A stretch of 64,000 nt of DNA, taken from Linnemannia hyalina. Lineage: Eukaryota > Mortierellomycota > Mortierellomycetes > Mortierellales > Mortierellaceae. A program made the position numbers and the translations under genes. Positions 31,904 through 46,020 of this stretch are shown one piece after another. The notes beneath the pieces were generated by a model. That model did no database searches. It was not told where the DNA came from and worked only from the letters and a program-made list of their open reading frames with translations. The stretch spans positions 992,001-1,056,000 of the forward strand of contig JAHRHY010000001.1 in NCBI GenBank assembly GCA_019671135.1, written 5' to 3'. Every line of letters starts with the position of its first letter. The stretch's first letter is position 1.

Positions 31904-33370
31904 TCAAGTACGTGTTGGAGGAGCAAAGCAGACAACGGTCGTGATCTCATAAAAGTCCTCCTCGACATCGCCAGCAAGCTCAATAAAAGCCAGCATTTGA
32001 TCGTGGAAATACTGAACAGCATTGGCGGGCATGCCGGGGTAACTGCAGAGGATTCCAAACGTCCAGAGCCACTTCTCGATACCTCCACGCAAGAACGACT
32101 TCCAGCAGGACTCGAAGGGGTACGCCTCGGGCTTGAATGCTCCCAGTTCGATCAGCCGATCCCAGTACTTCTTCAACGCAGTCTGGGCATGGGTTTTGAA
32201 GACTGCGACGGGTACATCGGAGATGATGGTCTGGCCCAGATCCGTGGTGGGCTCCCAGATGCAGACCTCGGACCAGTCGAACATGCAAATAGATGATGCT
32301 TCTGTGGCGGATGAGCGGTCCAGAATCATATTGGCGGCGTGAAAGTCTCCGTGAGTTAGCGTAAAGGGCATGGTCTTATCCTGTAACCGCTTCTGAAGAC
32401 GCTCCCACGAGGCTCGCTTGAATGCATTGTCCATAACCTTGACAAACTTGTCAGAGTACTTGACATCAAACTTGCCGCTCGCAGACATGGCCTTGCCCTT
32501 CTTCCATGCGACGTCTCCGGCCTGGACGGCCCACTCCCAGCCGACACGGTTCGAGCCCTTGTACCACCCTGTCGACTTAAGCCAATCCAGCTTGAACAAA
32601 CTCTGGTCGTTCCAGTGTTGAGCGTGCATATCTGCGGCGGTCAAAAACATCTGGTCGAGCATGTCAGCGGACGGTGGGAGACTAGCACGATCGATCGAAT
32701 CGGGCACACCCCAGATCTGGTTTCCAAAGACAAAGTTGACATCGACGGGGGGTTTCCTGGAAGAGTTGTTAGCACCTTGAGCGAGTTCCTCTGTCCGACG
32801 CTTCTTGATATCCTCCATCACGACAACGTATTCGCCGAGCCAGATTGATCCATGCGTGTAATAAATCTTGGGCAAGAGAGTCGATGGCAGGAGGCTCTTG
32901 GCGACATCAGATCCGTAAAAGATGACCTCCCGAGAACTTCCCGAGATGATGTTGGCTAGACGACTTGACCGACTGTCGGTACTCCGCTTCATGATAAGGT
33001 GTACTTGATGGGTGTCGTTTTTGTCCTTGCTGCCGGGGAGGGTATAGGTGACCAAGATCCTTGTCATGACGCCAGCAAGTCCACGGTTGCCGTCGAGACC
33101 GAGGAAGTCAGCGCTGGTAACGGTTGCGCCGTGGGGGATGCTTCCTTTGGCCTGGAGGGTGGCTGTCAACCAGGGGATGGACATCTCGGTGTCGCCTGGG
33201 TAGGGGGCATGTCCTGATCCTGTGGTGCTTGAGTAGAGGGTTGCGAGGAAGAACTGACGGGCGTTTGCATAGGCCTGAGCTACAGCGGATTGCAGCGAGA
33301 GCAGGCGGAATGTAAGGGGAGAGTAAGGGGTTGTTGTTATGAGTGTTGTTGTCGTTGTTGTTGATGCCAT
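31904..33370 (-). CDS. APH/ecdysteroid-kinase-like (EcKL) small-molecule kinase family protein
   Basis: A single exon of 488 residues. After a Thr-rich start (MASTTTTTTLITTTPYSP), the N-lobe contains VHLIMKRS and a conserved VVVMEDIKKRR segment, as in EcKL/CHK kinases. The catalytic loop is LTHGDFHAANMIL (about residue 338), and the metal-binding region is MFDWSEVCIWEPTTDLGQ. These features match the aminoglycoside-phosphotransferase/choline-kinase superfamily, most like the ecdysteroid-kinase-like group (CHK/DUF1679). The enzymes phosphorylate hydroxylated small molecules; the substrate here cannot be told. The protein ends CFAPPTRT, with no targeting tripeptide. Confidence 0.82.
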   Translation of the reverse strand: MASTTTTTTLITTTPYSPLTFRLLSLQSAVAQAYANARQFFLATLYSSTTGSGHAPYPGDTEMSIPWLTATLQAKGSIPHGATVTSADFLGLDGNRGLAGVMTRILVTYTLPGSKDKNDTHQVHLIMKRSTDSRSSRLANIISGSSREVIFYGSDVAKSLLPSTLLPKIYYTHGSIWLGEYVVVMEDIKKRRTEELAQGANNSSRKPPVDVNFVFGNQIWGVPDSIDRASLPPSADMLDQMFLTAADMHAQHWNDQSLFKLDWLKSTGWYKGSNRVGWEWAVQAGDVAWKKGKAMSASGKFDVKYSDKFVKVMDNAFKRASWERLQKRLQDKTMPFTLTHGDFHAANMILDRSSATEASSICMFDWSEVCIWEPTTDLGQTIISDVPVAVFKTHAQTALKKYWDRLIELGAFKPEAYPFESCWKSFLRGGIEKWLWTFGILCSYPGMPANAVQYFHDQMLAFIELAGDVEEDFYEITTVVCFAPPTRT

Positions 33371-34909
33371 GGCTGGGTATTAGTCGTGTTGAAGGAGAGG
33401 TTTGTTTTGGTTTTTTTATTTCCAAATACCTATTTATTTGACCAAAATCCGCAGTTAGAAAAATCTCGTAATCGGGCGAGTTGCAGTCACAGCCCCTTGA
33501 TCGTCATTGATCAAGTTAAAAACAAACAAGAGCAATAGAAAAAAAAGGCGGCGTGTGCTTCATCTCCAATGCGTCCATTACCCGCAGCTGGAACTGGACG
33601 ACGATCAATTGCAGCCGTATGCATCCACGTCAACAACTATCTCGACCTGCATCCAAACTATAACTGGATATGACCTATGCTCGCCTTTTCATAATAGGCG
33701 AGTGTACATAAGCTTACACTCATATCAGAGGGACGTGTCAATATTCATGAGGGGACTTCCTCTGATGGATGAAGGGTGGGGCAATGCGAATCGTGCGAGA
33801 GACAGGCGTTAGGTATGAAAGAAAACTAGAAAACACTAATAAAGAAAAAGATGGTGGAGGATGAACAGGCCTAAGAAGAGCACAATGAAATGAACGTGTG
33901 TTTTCATATTCCCAAGGCGTGGTTCACCCTGTTGTTATCATATAGACAGTCTTGTTTAAGTCACATACCAAATGGTTACTGTTTGCATAGTAAGTGTTCT
34001 CATGTCGCGTGCTACTATCGTGTTCTTGTCAATCAACAAAAGATACTAGCGCTGAGCCCCTCCCATCTAATGTCCGTCCGTTTGTTCGTTCTCATTCCAA
34101 TGTCTTATCTTCTCGATCCATCTCAGGAACCAACACGTTTATCGTTCTCTTCGTTCTTGTCATGGCGATCTTTCCTTCTTTTCACACTCTCTTTGCCCCG
34201 CACATTCCAGACCGACTTCTTTTGCTTCTGCACTGTCATGGACCAGCAGCTGCCTCTTGTTAGCCCCAGGACGAAAAGGCCAGCGAAGAAGTGCCTCCTG
34301 GGTTCCTCCGTCTCCCCGGTTCTTTCCTAAGATGTTCGGGCTGTTATTGGTTGCGGTGAATGAACGGCTCGGAATGAAAAAATGACCAGCGAGCAAATCA
34401 CGCCACGGCGGTGTTCATAAGTCCAAGAAGCAATCTCTTCGTAAACTGCCACGCCTCCCAGATGCGGTTCAGTGTCTTGCCCTGGGCTCAGCCTGCCTGA
34501 CGACCAGAGATAGCGAGCCAGCCTGTCGTTCCTTATCTGAGGCCTTTTCACTTGCGGTACAGTCGATGACAAAAGAAAGCTTATTAACACCTCATTACAG
34601 TACAACGTTGTCATTTTTAGTCGTTTTGATATCCCGCACGGAGCACGGAATGTCCGACGATTGGGTTCTTTCTTGTCGTTGCACTGGCCACCTTATCAAC
34701 AGCTGCCAGCCAGGATAAGGATTCCAGCTCGATTAGCATAAATACTCGACGTTTCCCAACCACTTTTGTTTTTTTTCTTTCTTCTTTTCTCATCTCAACC
34801 ACCAAGTCTCAAGGCCTCCCTCTCTCTCTCTCTCTCTCTCTTCAAGAAACCAACCAAGCACTCACTCTCCTACTACTCTTTCACCACCACAACACAACAC
34901 AAAACATCA
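33371..34909. other. Intergenic region between the EcKL-like gene and small gene E
   Basis: Divergent promoters of the flanking genes. CTAACTGCGGA (reversed, near 33449) resembles the motif found in the inverted-repeat arms. A TATA-like CATAAATA at 34738-34745 and a short CT repeat at 34819-34840 precede gene E. No other gene supported. Confidence 0.4.
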
Positions 34910-35119
34910 ATGTCGTCCATCAAGATCACCTCCAAGACCACGACCGCCACTACCAGCGCCTCCAACACCCCCTCAGGCTCCCGCCGCAACTCCCTCACTT
35001 TCGGCTCTCGCCCCACCTCCGTCGCCCACAAGACCCTCCAAGAGATCCGCGACGAAATGATGACCATCATGATGTCCAAGGGCATGTTCACTTCTCCCTC
35101 TCAGCCCTTCGTCTTGTAA
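34910..35119 (+). CDS. Small-family protein E, divergent class II member
   Basis: Intronless, 69 residues, starting MSSIKITSKTTTATTSASNT. The family core is recognisable but drifted: SASNTPSGSRRNS instead of SAANTP..QTPR.S. The second half (KTLQEIRDEMMTIMMSKGM) is helical, and the protein ends FTSPSQPFVL. This fits the class II pattern K-x-M, six residues, Pro-Phe-Val-Leu. The leader is CA-rich (AACACAACACAAAACATCA), and a TATA-like element stands about 170 bases upstream, as in the other members. It is the only member outside the inverted arms and exists once, roughly midway between them. Function unknown. Confidence 0.68.
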   Translation: MSSIKITSKTTTATTSASNTPSGSRRNSLTFGSRPTSVAHKTLQEIRDEMMTIMMSKGMFTSPSQPFVL

Positions 35120-35989
35120 GCGCTTGGCCCCCTCCCTTGCGCATACATACTCTTTGCCTAATTACTCCATTGGAGCATACAGCAAGACTTTTTTTTCCTT
35201 CTTAAAAGAAAATCGATTCGTCCCGAGCAGAACTAGGGAAGCTGCAAGCAACGACACACCACCCCCTTCCTCCTCCGTCCAACATTCCTCTCACCCCTCG
35301 CTCACTTCTCCAAATGGATGAGCTGAGGTAGTGACAAGGACAACCTCATCCCACCATCCCCCACCCCCTTTTTTTTTCGAAAGGGTGCTCGGTCGGGCCG
35401 ACAACCCGACAACGACCTCCAAGTCCTTTTCCTCCTTCCCAGATTGCGCTTTTCGTCGAGATTTAGCCCTCTCTCTCTCTCTCTCCCCTTGTCAGATGTT
35501 GGCGAGATAACCCCTCACCCTCTTCTCCCTCTCTCTCTCCTTCTGTCGCTTTCATATGAAGGAGAACAAAATACCACCACCACCCCCTGTTAACACCTCC
35601 ACGCATTAACGATAGGTTCTCATTCTCATTCCCCTCCTCCTCTCTCTCTCTCTCTCTTTTTCATGCAATTGCAAGAACGAAATAATGTAGAAGCCTTCAA
35701 ATAAACTAAAAATCGATATGAAAAAAAAACCAAACTTTTTACTTTATGTATGATGTATGTATGGTGCATGTATGGTTGATACGCTAGTTCCGAACTGTTA
35801 GACTATGGTAGGGTATGTATGGTGTGCGGTGTTATATACAGAATTATGGGTGTTTACAAGGGTAAGTAGTGTCATACTTTTGACGGATGAATAATAAACA
35901 AGAGAAAAAAAAAAGAGCATGTACGACTAGATAAATTGAAAGATCGAAAAAAACAAAAAGAAAAAAGAAAAAAGTAACAAACACAAAAT
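35120..35989. other. 3' flank of gene E, pyrimidine-rich spacer
   Basis: C/T-rich tracts, then AT-rich DNA with repeated ATGTATG units (35740-35820). It presumably contains the 3' ends of the two convergent genes. No gene seen. Confidence 0.4.
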
Positions 35990-38134
35990 TTAGTGGGCGA
36001 TCAAGGGCTGAAATTCGTATTGAGACTTGGGCACCAGCATGAACGCAATGTGTTCACAAGGGTCGGCAAGCTCTGCCGCGACCTCCTGTTCTTGAATCAT
36101 CTTCAAGTGGTCCGCCGGCAGGATCTCTTGAGCTTCCACCGCCAGGGGTGAGAGATACTCCTGTGGCACTTGCTCGTCCTGCAATTCCTCCGAGAGAGCA
36201 GGGTGGTCAGAGGAAGAAGACGAAAGACCAGGAGTCGTGCTGCGAGACTTTGGTCTGGACGAGGGTCGACGACGCATATCGTTGCGATCCAACGACAAAA
36301 TCGCAACAATCTGTTGACGCATCGACTCGTGCTCTTCCAGATTCAGAACCGACGTGGGGGCCGCTGACGAAATGACCACCGTCGAATCGATGTCGACAAG
36401 CGCACCAGTAACCACAGGGACCGCCGTCGTCTCCTTGTTCTCGCTATTGCTTCCAGTGTCAGCCTTGGTATCCGCACTGCTGCGGGCACTGTGGGCGGAG
36501 CTGCTGCTGGCCGTGGTGGGGCTGGGGGTGCTCGAGAAGTCCAAACCGCGGCCATTCGCAAACCTGAGAGAGTTGCGGTGGGGGCGATACGGCAAGTCGA
36601 GCACAGTCGTGATCGGGGCTGAGCTGCGATCGTCCTTCTTGGCCCCCATCATCGAAGCTGAGGAAGGTGCGCGTGTCGACTTGGATCGGAACAACGTCAC
36701 GGTCCTGTGGACGGGGACACGCTCGGTCGTCAATGACCGCCGGGGGTGACCCTCCTGTGGGCGACCGCTTAACTTGGAGATCTCGGTCGATCCTCCGGTG
36801 GGTCCTGTGGGAAGCTGCTTAAAGTCATACAAGTGACCACGCTGCTTGTGTTGTTGCTGTGAAGGGCGAGAGCCCAGGCTGTGACGTCCAAGAGGATAGT
36901 CGGCCACCGCGTCGCCTGTAGAACCAGCATACGAGTTGGGACGGGAGGAACTGCGGGAGAACCGAGTCGAGCATCGACGTGCCAAGGATTTGAGGGAGGG
37001 GCCAAAGTGATCCTTGATCAGCTTCTTGGGAATGGGAGAAGGCGACGATGCACCACCCGTCGTGACCGAGGGAGACAAAGTAGCCTTGGGGGAGAACGAG
37101 AAGAATGTTGAGGATGATGCAGTTGCTGCGGATATGTTCGAGGTCGTGGTAATAGTGCGTCCGTAGGAATGGATTCCCAGACCTTGAGTCAAGATGTTGT
37201 CATCGACAGTATTGCTGCTGGTTGTGGAGTTATTGTTCGCAGCGGTGATGGTAGACATTGGACGAATGGAGCGGCTTGTGCGGTTGGTTGCGTCCTTTTT
37301 AGCACGACCGATTTTTTTGACGGCCGAAAGGGTGCTGGTCCGGCAGAGACCAAGAACTCGCGAAGTCTCCGCAGAAAGCATTGAGGGGCCAGCGAGCCGG
37401 TTGAGGGACCCAGTCCTGGCGACAGAAGACGAGGGATCCTGGCGGGGCTGCCAGAGCTGAGTCAACGGCTTGTTCTGGGTGCAGTGTCCTCGACATTGCT
37501 TGCGATCTGACTGGAGTCGCTCGATGAGATCCTCCTCCTCGGCCTGGAGACGCAGGTAGTAATTGTGGCGTTCCCAGGCAAGTTCTTCTGCGGACCGCTG
37601 AGGGGGTTCGTGGTAGGCCAGGGGCTCTTCTGCAAAGGGATGGATGGGGGCTTCTGAATACTGTTGTGGAGTTGTGGTGGCTGTGGTGGCGTGGAGGGGC
37701 TGATAATTTTGGCGATGCCAGTTGAGCTCGTGTTGCATTTGCTCTTCGTAGGAGATCGCCATTGTCGGTGTAACCGGTGAGGTCGTAGGGTTCATCAAGG
37801 AGAGACAACGACGGTGACCTTGAGGAAGGTTGTTGGTTCTTGAGGTTGATGCGGTGGAATGGTTGGCTTGAGGGAGAAGGTGTCGATAGGCGCTGTGAGA
37901 TGAAGAGGCGATGGCGCTTGGATGGAGGAGGTACTGATCGTGTTGTTGTGAGACAGTGATGACATAGTGATCTTCCATCTGGTTCGTGTCGCGGTAATCG
38001 TCGCAGTCGACGGGGTCGATAGTCTGTTGGCTGAGCCATGCTGTGACATACTCGTTGCGGATCTGCTTGTTAGAGGTGGTAGGGGTGAGGGTAGTGGACG
38101 TGGACGTGGACGTGGATTGAGTGTGGACGACCAT
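35990..38134 (-). CDS. Disordered Ser/Thr-rich protein, unknown; possible N-terminal extension
   Basis: From the first in-frame ATG (38134) the frame encodes 714 residues starting MVVHTQSTSTS. Two acidic/aromatic helical stretches (EEQMQHELNWHRQNYQP and ERHNYYLRLQAEEEDLIER) and the C-terminus (CEHIAFMLVPKSQYEFQPL) look conserved; the rest is Ser/Thr/Arg-rich linker. The same frame stays open up to about 38896 without an ATG. It encodes a basic patch, then a hydrophobic run (LLSISITIILLSLL) typical of a membrane anchor. An AG at 38889-38890 could join an upstream exon across the GA microsatellite, making a single-pass membrane protein. I cannot decide between the two starts. Confidence 0.6.
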   Translation of the reverse strand: MVVHTQSTSTSTSTTLTPTTSNKQIRNEYVTAWLSQQTIDPVDCDDYRDTNQMEDHYVITVSQQHDQYLLHPSAIASSSHSAYRHLLPQANHSTASTSRTNNLPQGHRRCLSLMNPTTSPVTPTMAISYEEQMQHELNWHRQNYQPLHATTATTTPQQYSEAPIHPFAEEPLAYHEPPQRSAEELAWERHNYYLRLQAEEEDLIERLQSDRKQCRGHCTQNKPLTQLWQPRQDPSSSVARTGSLNRLAGPSMLSAETSRVLGLCRTSTLSAVKKIGRAKKDATNRTSRSIRPMSTITAANNNSTTSSNTVDDNILTQGLGIHSYGRTITTTSNISAATASSSTFFSFSPKATLSPSVTTGGASSPSPIPKKLIKDHFGPSLKSLARRCSTRFSRSSSRPNSYAGSTGDAVADYPLGRHSLGSRPSQQQHKQRGHLYDFKQLPTGPTGGSTEISKLSGRPQEGHPRRSLTTERVPVHRTVTLFRSKSTRAPSSASMMGAKKDDRSSAPITTVLDLPYRPHRNSLRFANGRGLDFSSTPSPTTASSSSAHSARSSADTKADTGSNSENKETTAVPVVTGALVDIDSTVVISSAAPTSVLNLEEHESMRQQIVAILSLDRNDMRRRPSSRPKSRSTTPGLSSSSSDHPALSEELQDEQVPQEYLSPLAVEAQEILPADHLKMIQEQEVAAELADPCEHIAFMLVPKSQYEFQPLIAH

Positions 38135-38922
38135 GGTGGTGGTTGTAGTTGTTGAGAGGGAGGAGGAAGCAAAGAGACGAGATGAAGAAGTGGGAAGGTT
38201 GGCTGAGGCGATTGCTTTTATACCCAATGATGTATTTTTAACTTTGTCGTCGATAGAATCAGGGACGCATGTGGCACTGTCCTCCCTGTAATGATAATGA
38301 GAAGGAGAAGGGGAAGGGCAATCCGTTGAACCCAATCGTTGTTGTTGTTTGTCTTGTTGATGCTGATAATGATGGCGTCGACGACGCTGACTGTGTTTGC
38401 GATTGTTGTCGTGCGACCCTTGGGTAACAATGCTTTTCTGTCGGAGATGCTGATATCTGCTTCTACTCTGCAGGAGGCTGAGGAGGATGATGGTGATCGA
38501 TATCGAGAGCAATGTTGTAATTGCGGTCGAGGGCTTGGATGAACGGCGGGCTCGGATCTTCTTGGACGATCTCTTTTTGACAGATGAGGGAGTCGAGGAG
38601 GATGCAGTGGAGGAGAGAATCAAGGAACGAGAATGAGGGGAAATGGACGATGGAGGTGGTGGTGGTGGTGGTGTTGTTGTTGTTGTTGTTGTTGTTGTGT
38701 GCTCGAGTAAGGCTAGTGAGGATGTTACTGTCAATGCGTCTTCTTCACACTTTGGAAATGGTGACAGCACGGTCGAGCTAAGGATAGTTGGTGCGGTTGA
38801 GGCAGAAGAGGATTGAGATTGGTGCGAGGAAGAGGTCGAGGAGGAAGAGGAGAAGGAGGTAGAAGATGACGAGGCAGTCGAGACGTTCCTGATCAATGCA
38901 TTTAACTATCTTGTGCGAATGT

Positions 38923-42176
<3,254 letters not shown>

Positions 42177-43499
42177 TCAGTTGCACCACACCTTTGGCCT
42201 AATGTTGAATGCACGCTCCTTGTCGACAAACGATGGGAAGATGACAAGTGCGACCTTCCCCTCGGGGTTGCTCTTCAACGACGTGCCCATGTTCTCCTCG
42301 TCAAAAGCTGTGCCCAAAGCGACCGTCTCGGGACTGATGACTGACTCAAGAGCAGTCATGGCTACTGAAAGCTCGAACGCCTTGTTGCAAAGGTCCTTGA
42401 GCTTGGGCAGTTCGTTGGCGTTGGTGTAAACCTTGGTCACCAGCTCCGAAAGCTCGGTCGCAACCGCGTTGACCTCCTCCTCCTGACGGGTCTTGGTGGC
42501 GGGATCCTGTGTGATCATGACGCAGAGCTGTTGTCTCCAGCGCACGGCAAGCTTCTCGTTGCGGTCGTGCATCCAGTCGTAGATGTCCTTGAAGCCCTCG
42601 TTGAAGCTGAAGATGCAGCTTAGGGCCTTGCCAAAGAAGCGAGTCACGAGTGTCGACATAATTACTGATTCCATGTACAGGTTCAGATGGAATGCCTCCA
42701 GCTTGTCTGCGGGGATGGGGAAGCCCTCGAGGAGACCCGAGTTCTTGAAATGCTCAATCACAACCTCCCTGTTCAAGTTGACGGACCGACTGCCCTGGGC
42801 CTTTCGGACCAAATGTTCGATAGAGGCCTTGAGTTGAGTCAGGCGGTCGATGATGGTGGAGTGGTCGTCATCGGTTGCACGAATGAGCCTGACGTGCTCA
42901 AGGTAGTTCTTGGACATGACCTCGTAATCTCTCTCGCGCTTCTGAAGTTTCTGTTGGGTGTCGATGAGCTGTCTGTGAAGGTCCTGGGTATAGCCGATGG
43001 CGCGGCTATACTCGCCCTCGATGCGGTGCTTCTCGGTGACGATCTCGTCAAGACTTGCTTCCAGGATGTTGTTGCGCATCTGGAGTTCCTCAATTCTATC
43101 CCGAACCTGTCTTGCTTGCCTTGCCTCCTCCGACTGTGTTCCGTTTTCCTTGAGATCGTCGTCAGAGAAGGCTAATGTCATCCGATGCGCGTATACATGG
43201 TTACATGGTTCTTGGTCAGCTTATGTCTTTCTTCCGTATTGGTGGCAATGCATGGTGGCCTTTTCCTCCCTGCCACTCTTCAAGCGATTTTTCTTTACGT
43301 TCTCGTTTTCTTCTCGCATTTCTTGCTTTTTGTCTCTTTCCTCTCGCCATCAGAAGCACGCAATTATGGTGTCTTCTCAGTTCACCAGTGTCCTCAACCG
43401 TACTTGCTCTCCAGTCGTGAGGGTTTACCATCCTTTCTCCTCAGACTTGAGCTTGTACCATTACTTGTTCTTCAGTCCTGAGTTTTGGAGGCCGTGAGA

Positions 43500-43577
<78 letters not shown>

Positions 43578-44410
43578 CTCACACACACTCTTTAATCGCC
43601 TTTTCCACCTTCTCATTTTCCCGCCTTTTCACTCTTTTCTTGCCTTTTCTCGTTTCTCTCGAAACAGGTGCATACAGTTATGGGTTAGTCTGCCGTGCGT
43701 CCTGTATTGTACTTTGCTCTCCTGTCATGAGTTATGGTGGCTATGCATCCAGTAACTTTTCCTTCTTTTCCGTTCTCTCTCTTTCTCTCTCTGCGCTCTC
43801 GTATTCTGTTGTCTCGTGTGGAATGCAGCATGACGAGTTCTAGATGGCACGAATACATACCTTGGTCTTGATCACTGTCCTCCTCGATGGACTCCTCGAT
43901 GGACAAGCTCATTTCCTCAATGGGTGTTCCTGTGGCGAAAGTCATGTCGACATCGTCGGTAGAGTTGACGGCAGCGGCAATAGCAGCGGTAATACTAGGG
44001 ACGGCAGAAGTTGCGACTGTAGTAGTAGCAGGAGTAATAGTGGTAGGGGAAGTAGGAATAGAAACAGCAGGAGTAGGGGCAGGAGCAGCAACGGCAGGAG
44101 TAGGGGCAGGTGCAGCGGTAGTGGCAGCATCAGCCTTTGGCGTGATAGGAGTCTCCTGTACCTGTCCATTGGTGGTGGTGGTGACGACGGGAGCCGCAGC
44201 GACGTCAACCTTTGGTTCCGGTTTGATACCGAGTTTAGCGGTTTCGGCGGTGGGTGAGGGTTCAGGGCCGTCCTTTGGGGCGGTGGTGGCGCTGAAGTCT
44301 GGGTCCTTGTAGAAGTCCCTGTTGGCCTCTTGCGTGAGTGTTGTGGGCGACGCGGGTGTGGGCGACGCGGATGTGGCCGCGGGGGGAATGTTAGGCTTTG
44401 GGGTCGTCAT
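42177..44410 (-). CDS. Fungal coiled-coil protein of unknown function
   Basis: Exons are 44410-43861 and 43171-42177, joined at codon GCC (DQDQ then AFSDDD), giving 514 residues. The N-terminal 180 residues are Pro/Ala/Thr-rich and end in an acidic MSLSIEESIEEDSDQDQ. Exon 2 starts acidic, then forms a coiled coil (RDRIEELQMRNNILEASLDE, TQQKLQKRERDYEVM). A helical region (FKDIYDWMHDRNEKLAVRW) and a conserved-looking end (IFPSFVDKERAFNIRPKVW) follow. I do not recognise the family. The 689-base intron is far longer than other introns in the window and contains a CT/GA microsatellite. The start is the ATG at 44410. Confidence 0.78.
43505..43569. repeat. (CT)n microsatellite inside an intron
   Basis: About 32 CT units in the intron of the coiled-coil gene; on the transcribed strand it reads GA, as does the array near 38.9 kb. 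Confidence 0.95.
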
Positions 44411-46020
44411 TAGCAATGAGCAGGAAGGGAAGGTGTTGGTTATTTGTCTTGAATTTGGCGAAGGTGAAGAGAAGAGAGGAGAAGAGAGGAGAAGAGAAGA
44501 AAAGAGAAGAAAGAGGGATGGAAAGGGATGAAAACGAAAAAGAAGTCGGTGGGAAAATAAAAGGACAAGGAAAGTTGATGGCGAGGAAGGAAGGGAAGGT
44601 AAAAGGGAAGCGACTGGCTGCTGAAAGTAGGAAACAGGGACACAGCCAAAGAGTCAGCCATCTGCCTGTTAGCCAGTCAAAAAGTGAACAAACACTAATA
44701 ATAACAACAGTAGGGGCCATGTCACGGCGTCTCCCTTCTTGTGCATTCTGGCATTAGAGCTGCAATATCAACGAACGAACGAACGACACCCCGCCTGGTT
44801 CCCCTCTGACTTCTCAGATGGACCGAGTGTCTACCAGCAAGAGGTCTAGTCCTTTCTTCCGCGCATTGTTCCCATTACTCTTTTCTCTTTTTTTTTTTTT
44901 TTTTTTTTACTTCTACTTCTTGTAGTCATATGAATGAGGGAAAGGGGCTGTTGTTGCCGCAGAACAACAAAGGCAAGCAGGCTTTCTCTTCTTTTCTCAT
45001 CTTTTCCTGTCCATGGGGAAGGTGCGCACATCAAAACATCTATCTCTCTAACGCAGTCATCTATCCTCCCATGCCATTTATGTTGTGTATGCTTGTTGAT
45101 GCTGTTGTTGTTCCCTTTTTGCTCCTTCCCCCTTTGCTCTCTTCTGTCTCCTCGCCATCGATTTTTCTTCGCCCTTTTCTTCGTCGCTCCCGAACGGCGT
45201 GGCCATCTTGTCCTTGTGCCACCAGGCAGACACGCATACGCACTCACAGTCGACAACGCTGTTTGTTTTGTCACTCCCTGCCTTCCCCTCCATCCTTTTG
45301 TCTCGAGCCTTGACAGATGTCCATCCGTCTTGACTCCTTCTCTTTCAAATAAACAACCGACATCCCCCTGGAAAGATTGTCCGTCGAGGCAAGGGCATAG
45401 ATAACACACTTCAGCGACCTTGTAATTATTAGGCTTTGCCACCCAATGTCATCGAACATGAAAAGTCTTCTCTTTTTCCTTTTTACTTCGTCTTTCCATT
45501 TGTTGTTGCTGTTGTTGCGAGTATTTGTGCACAGCCCATTCAGGCTCGAGGATGTCATTTTGGCTCTTGCCTTTTTTTTATTTACGGTTCTCTCTGCCCC
45601 TGCTCGACCTTCGCCCCTCATGGAAATCCTCTTCCACTCTCGCACTTGGGATGAGGATGGCAAGTGCAGCTGCCCCACTGTCGTTTGTGTTGTAGTGTGT
45701 CAGCCTGTGTTTTCCTGAGCGTATTTTAGTGGGTGTGTGGATAGATTGATGTCTCCCTTTTGTCCAATACCCTATTTTCAATCTCTCCTTTTCTTCCTTC
45801 CTGCTCTTTCTCTTCTTCTTTTCTTTCTTTTCTCTTCCTTCCCTTCCCTCTCTCTCTCTCTCTCTCACTCACTCACTCTAACTCTGCTCAGCCCACCTCC
45901 ACAAACACTCTCACACCCTCACACTCTCACTCGCCTTCCTTTCTTCCGTCCATACATTTACACACGCCTAATCACCTCGCCGTTTTCGTCTTCATTAATA
46001 TTTATTGATTGTTGTCCACC
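44411..46020. other. Divergent promoter region between coiled-coil and HSPA12-like genes
   Basis: 1.6 kb with polypurine (GAAGAGAGGA repeats, 44465-44515), poly-T (44887-44908) and pyrimidine-rich tracts before the chaperone start. Open frames look non-coding. Confidence 0.4.

Noticed and set aside
36354..36749. 131-codon + strand frame inside the disordered-protein gene
   Set aside because: Antisense to a longer coding frame, low complexity.
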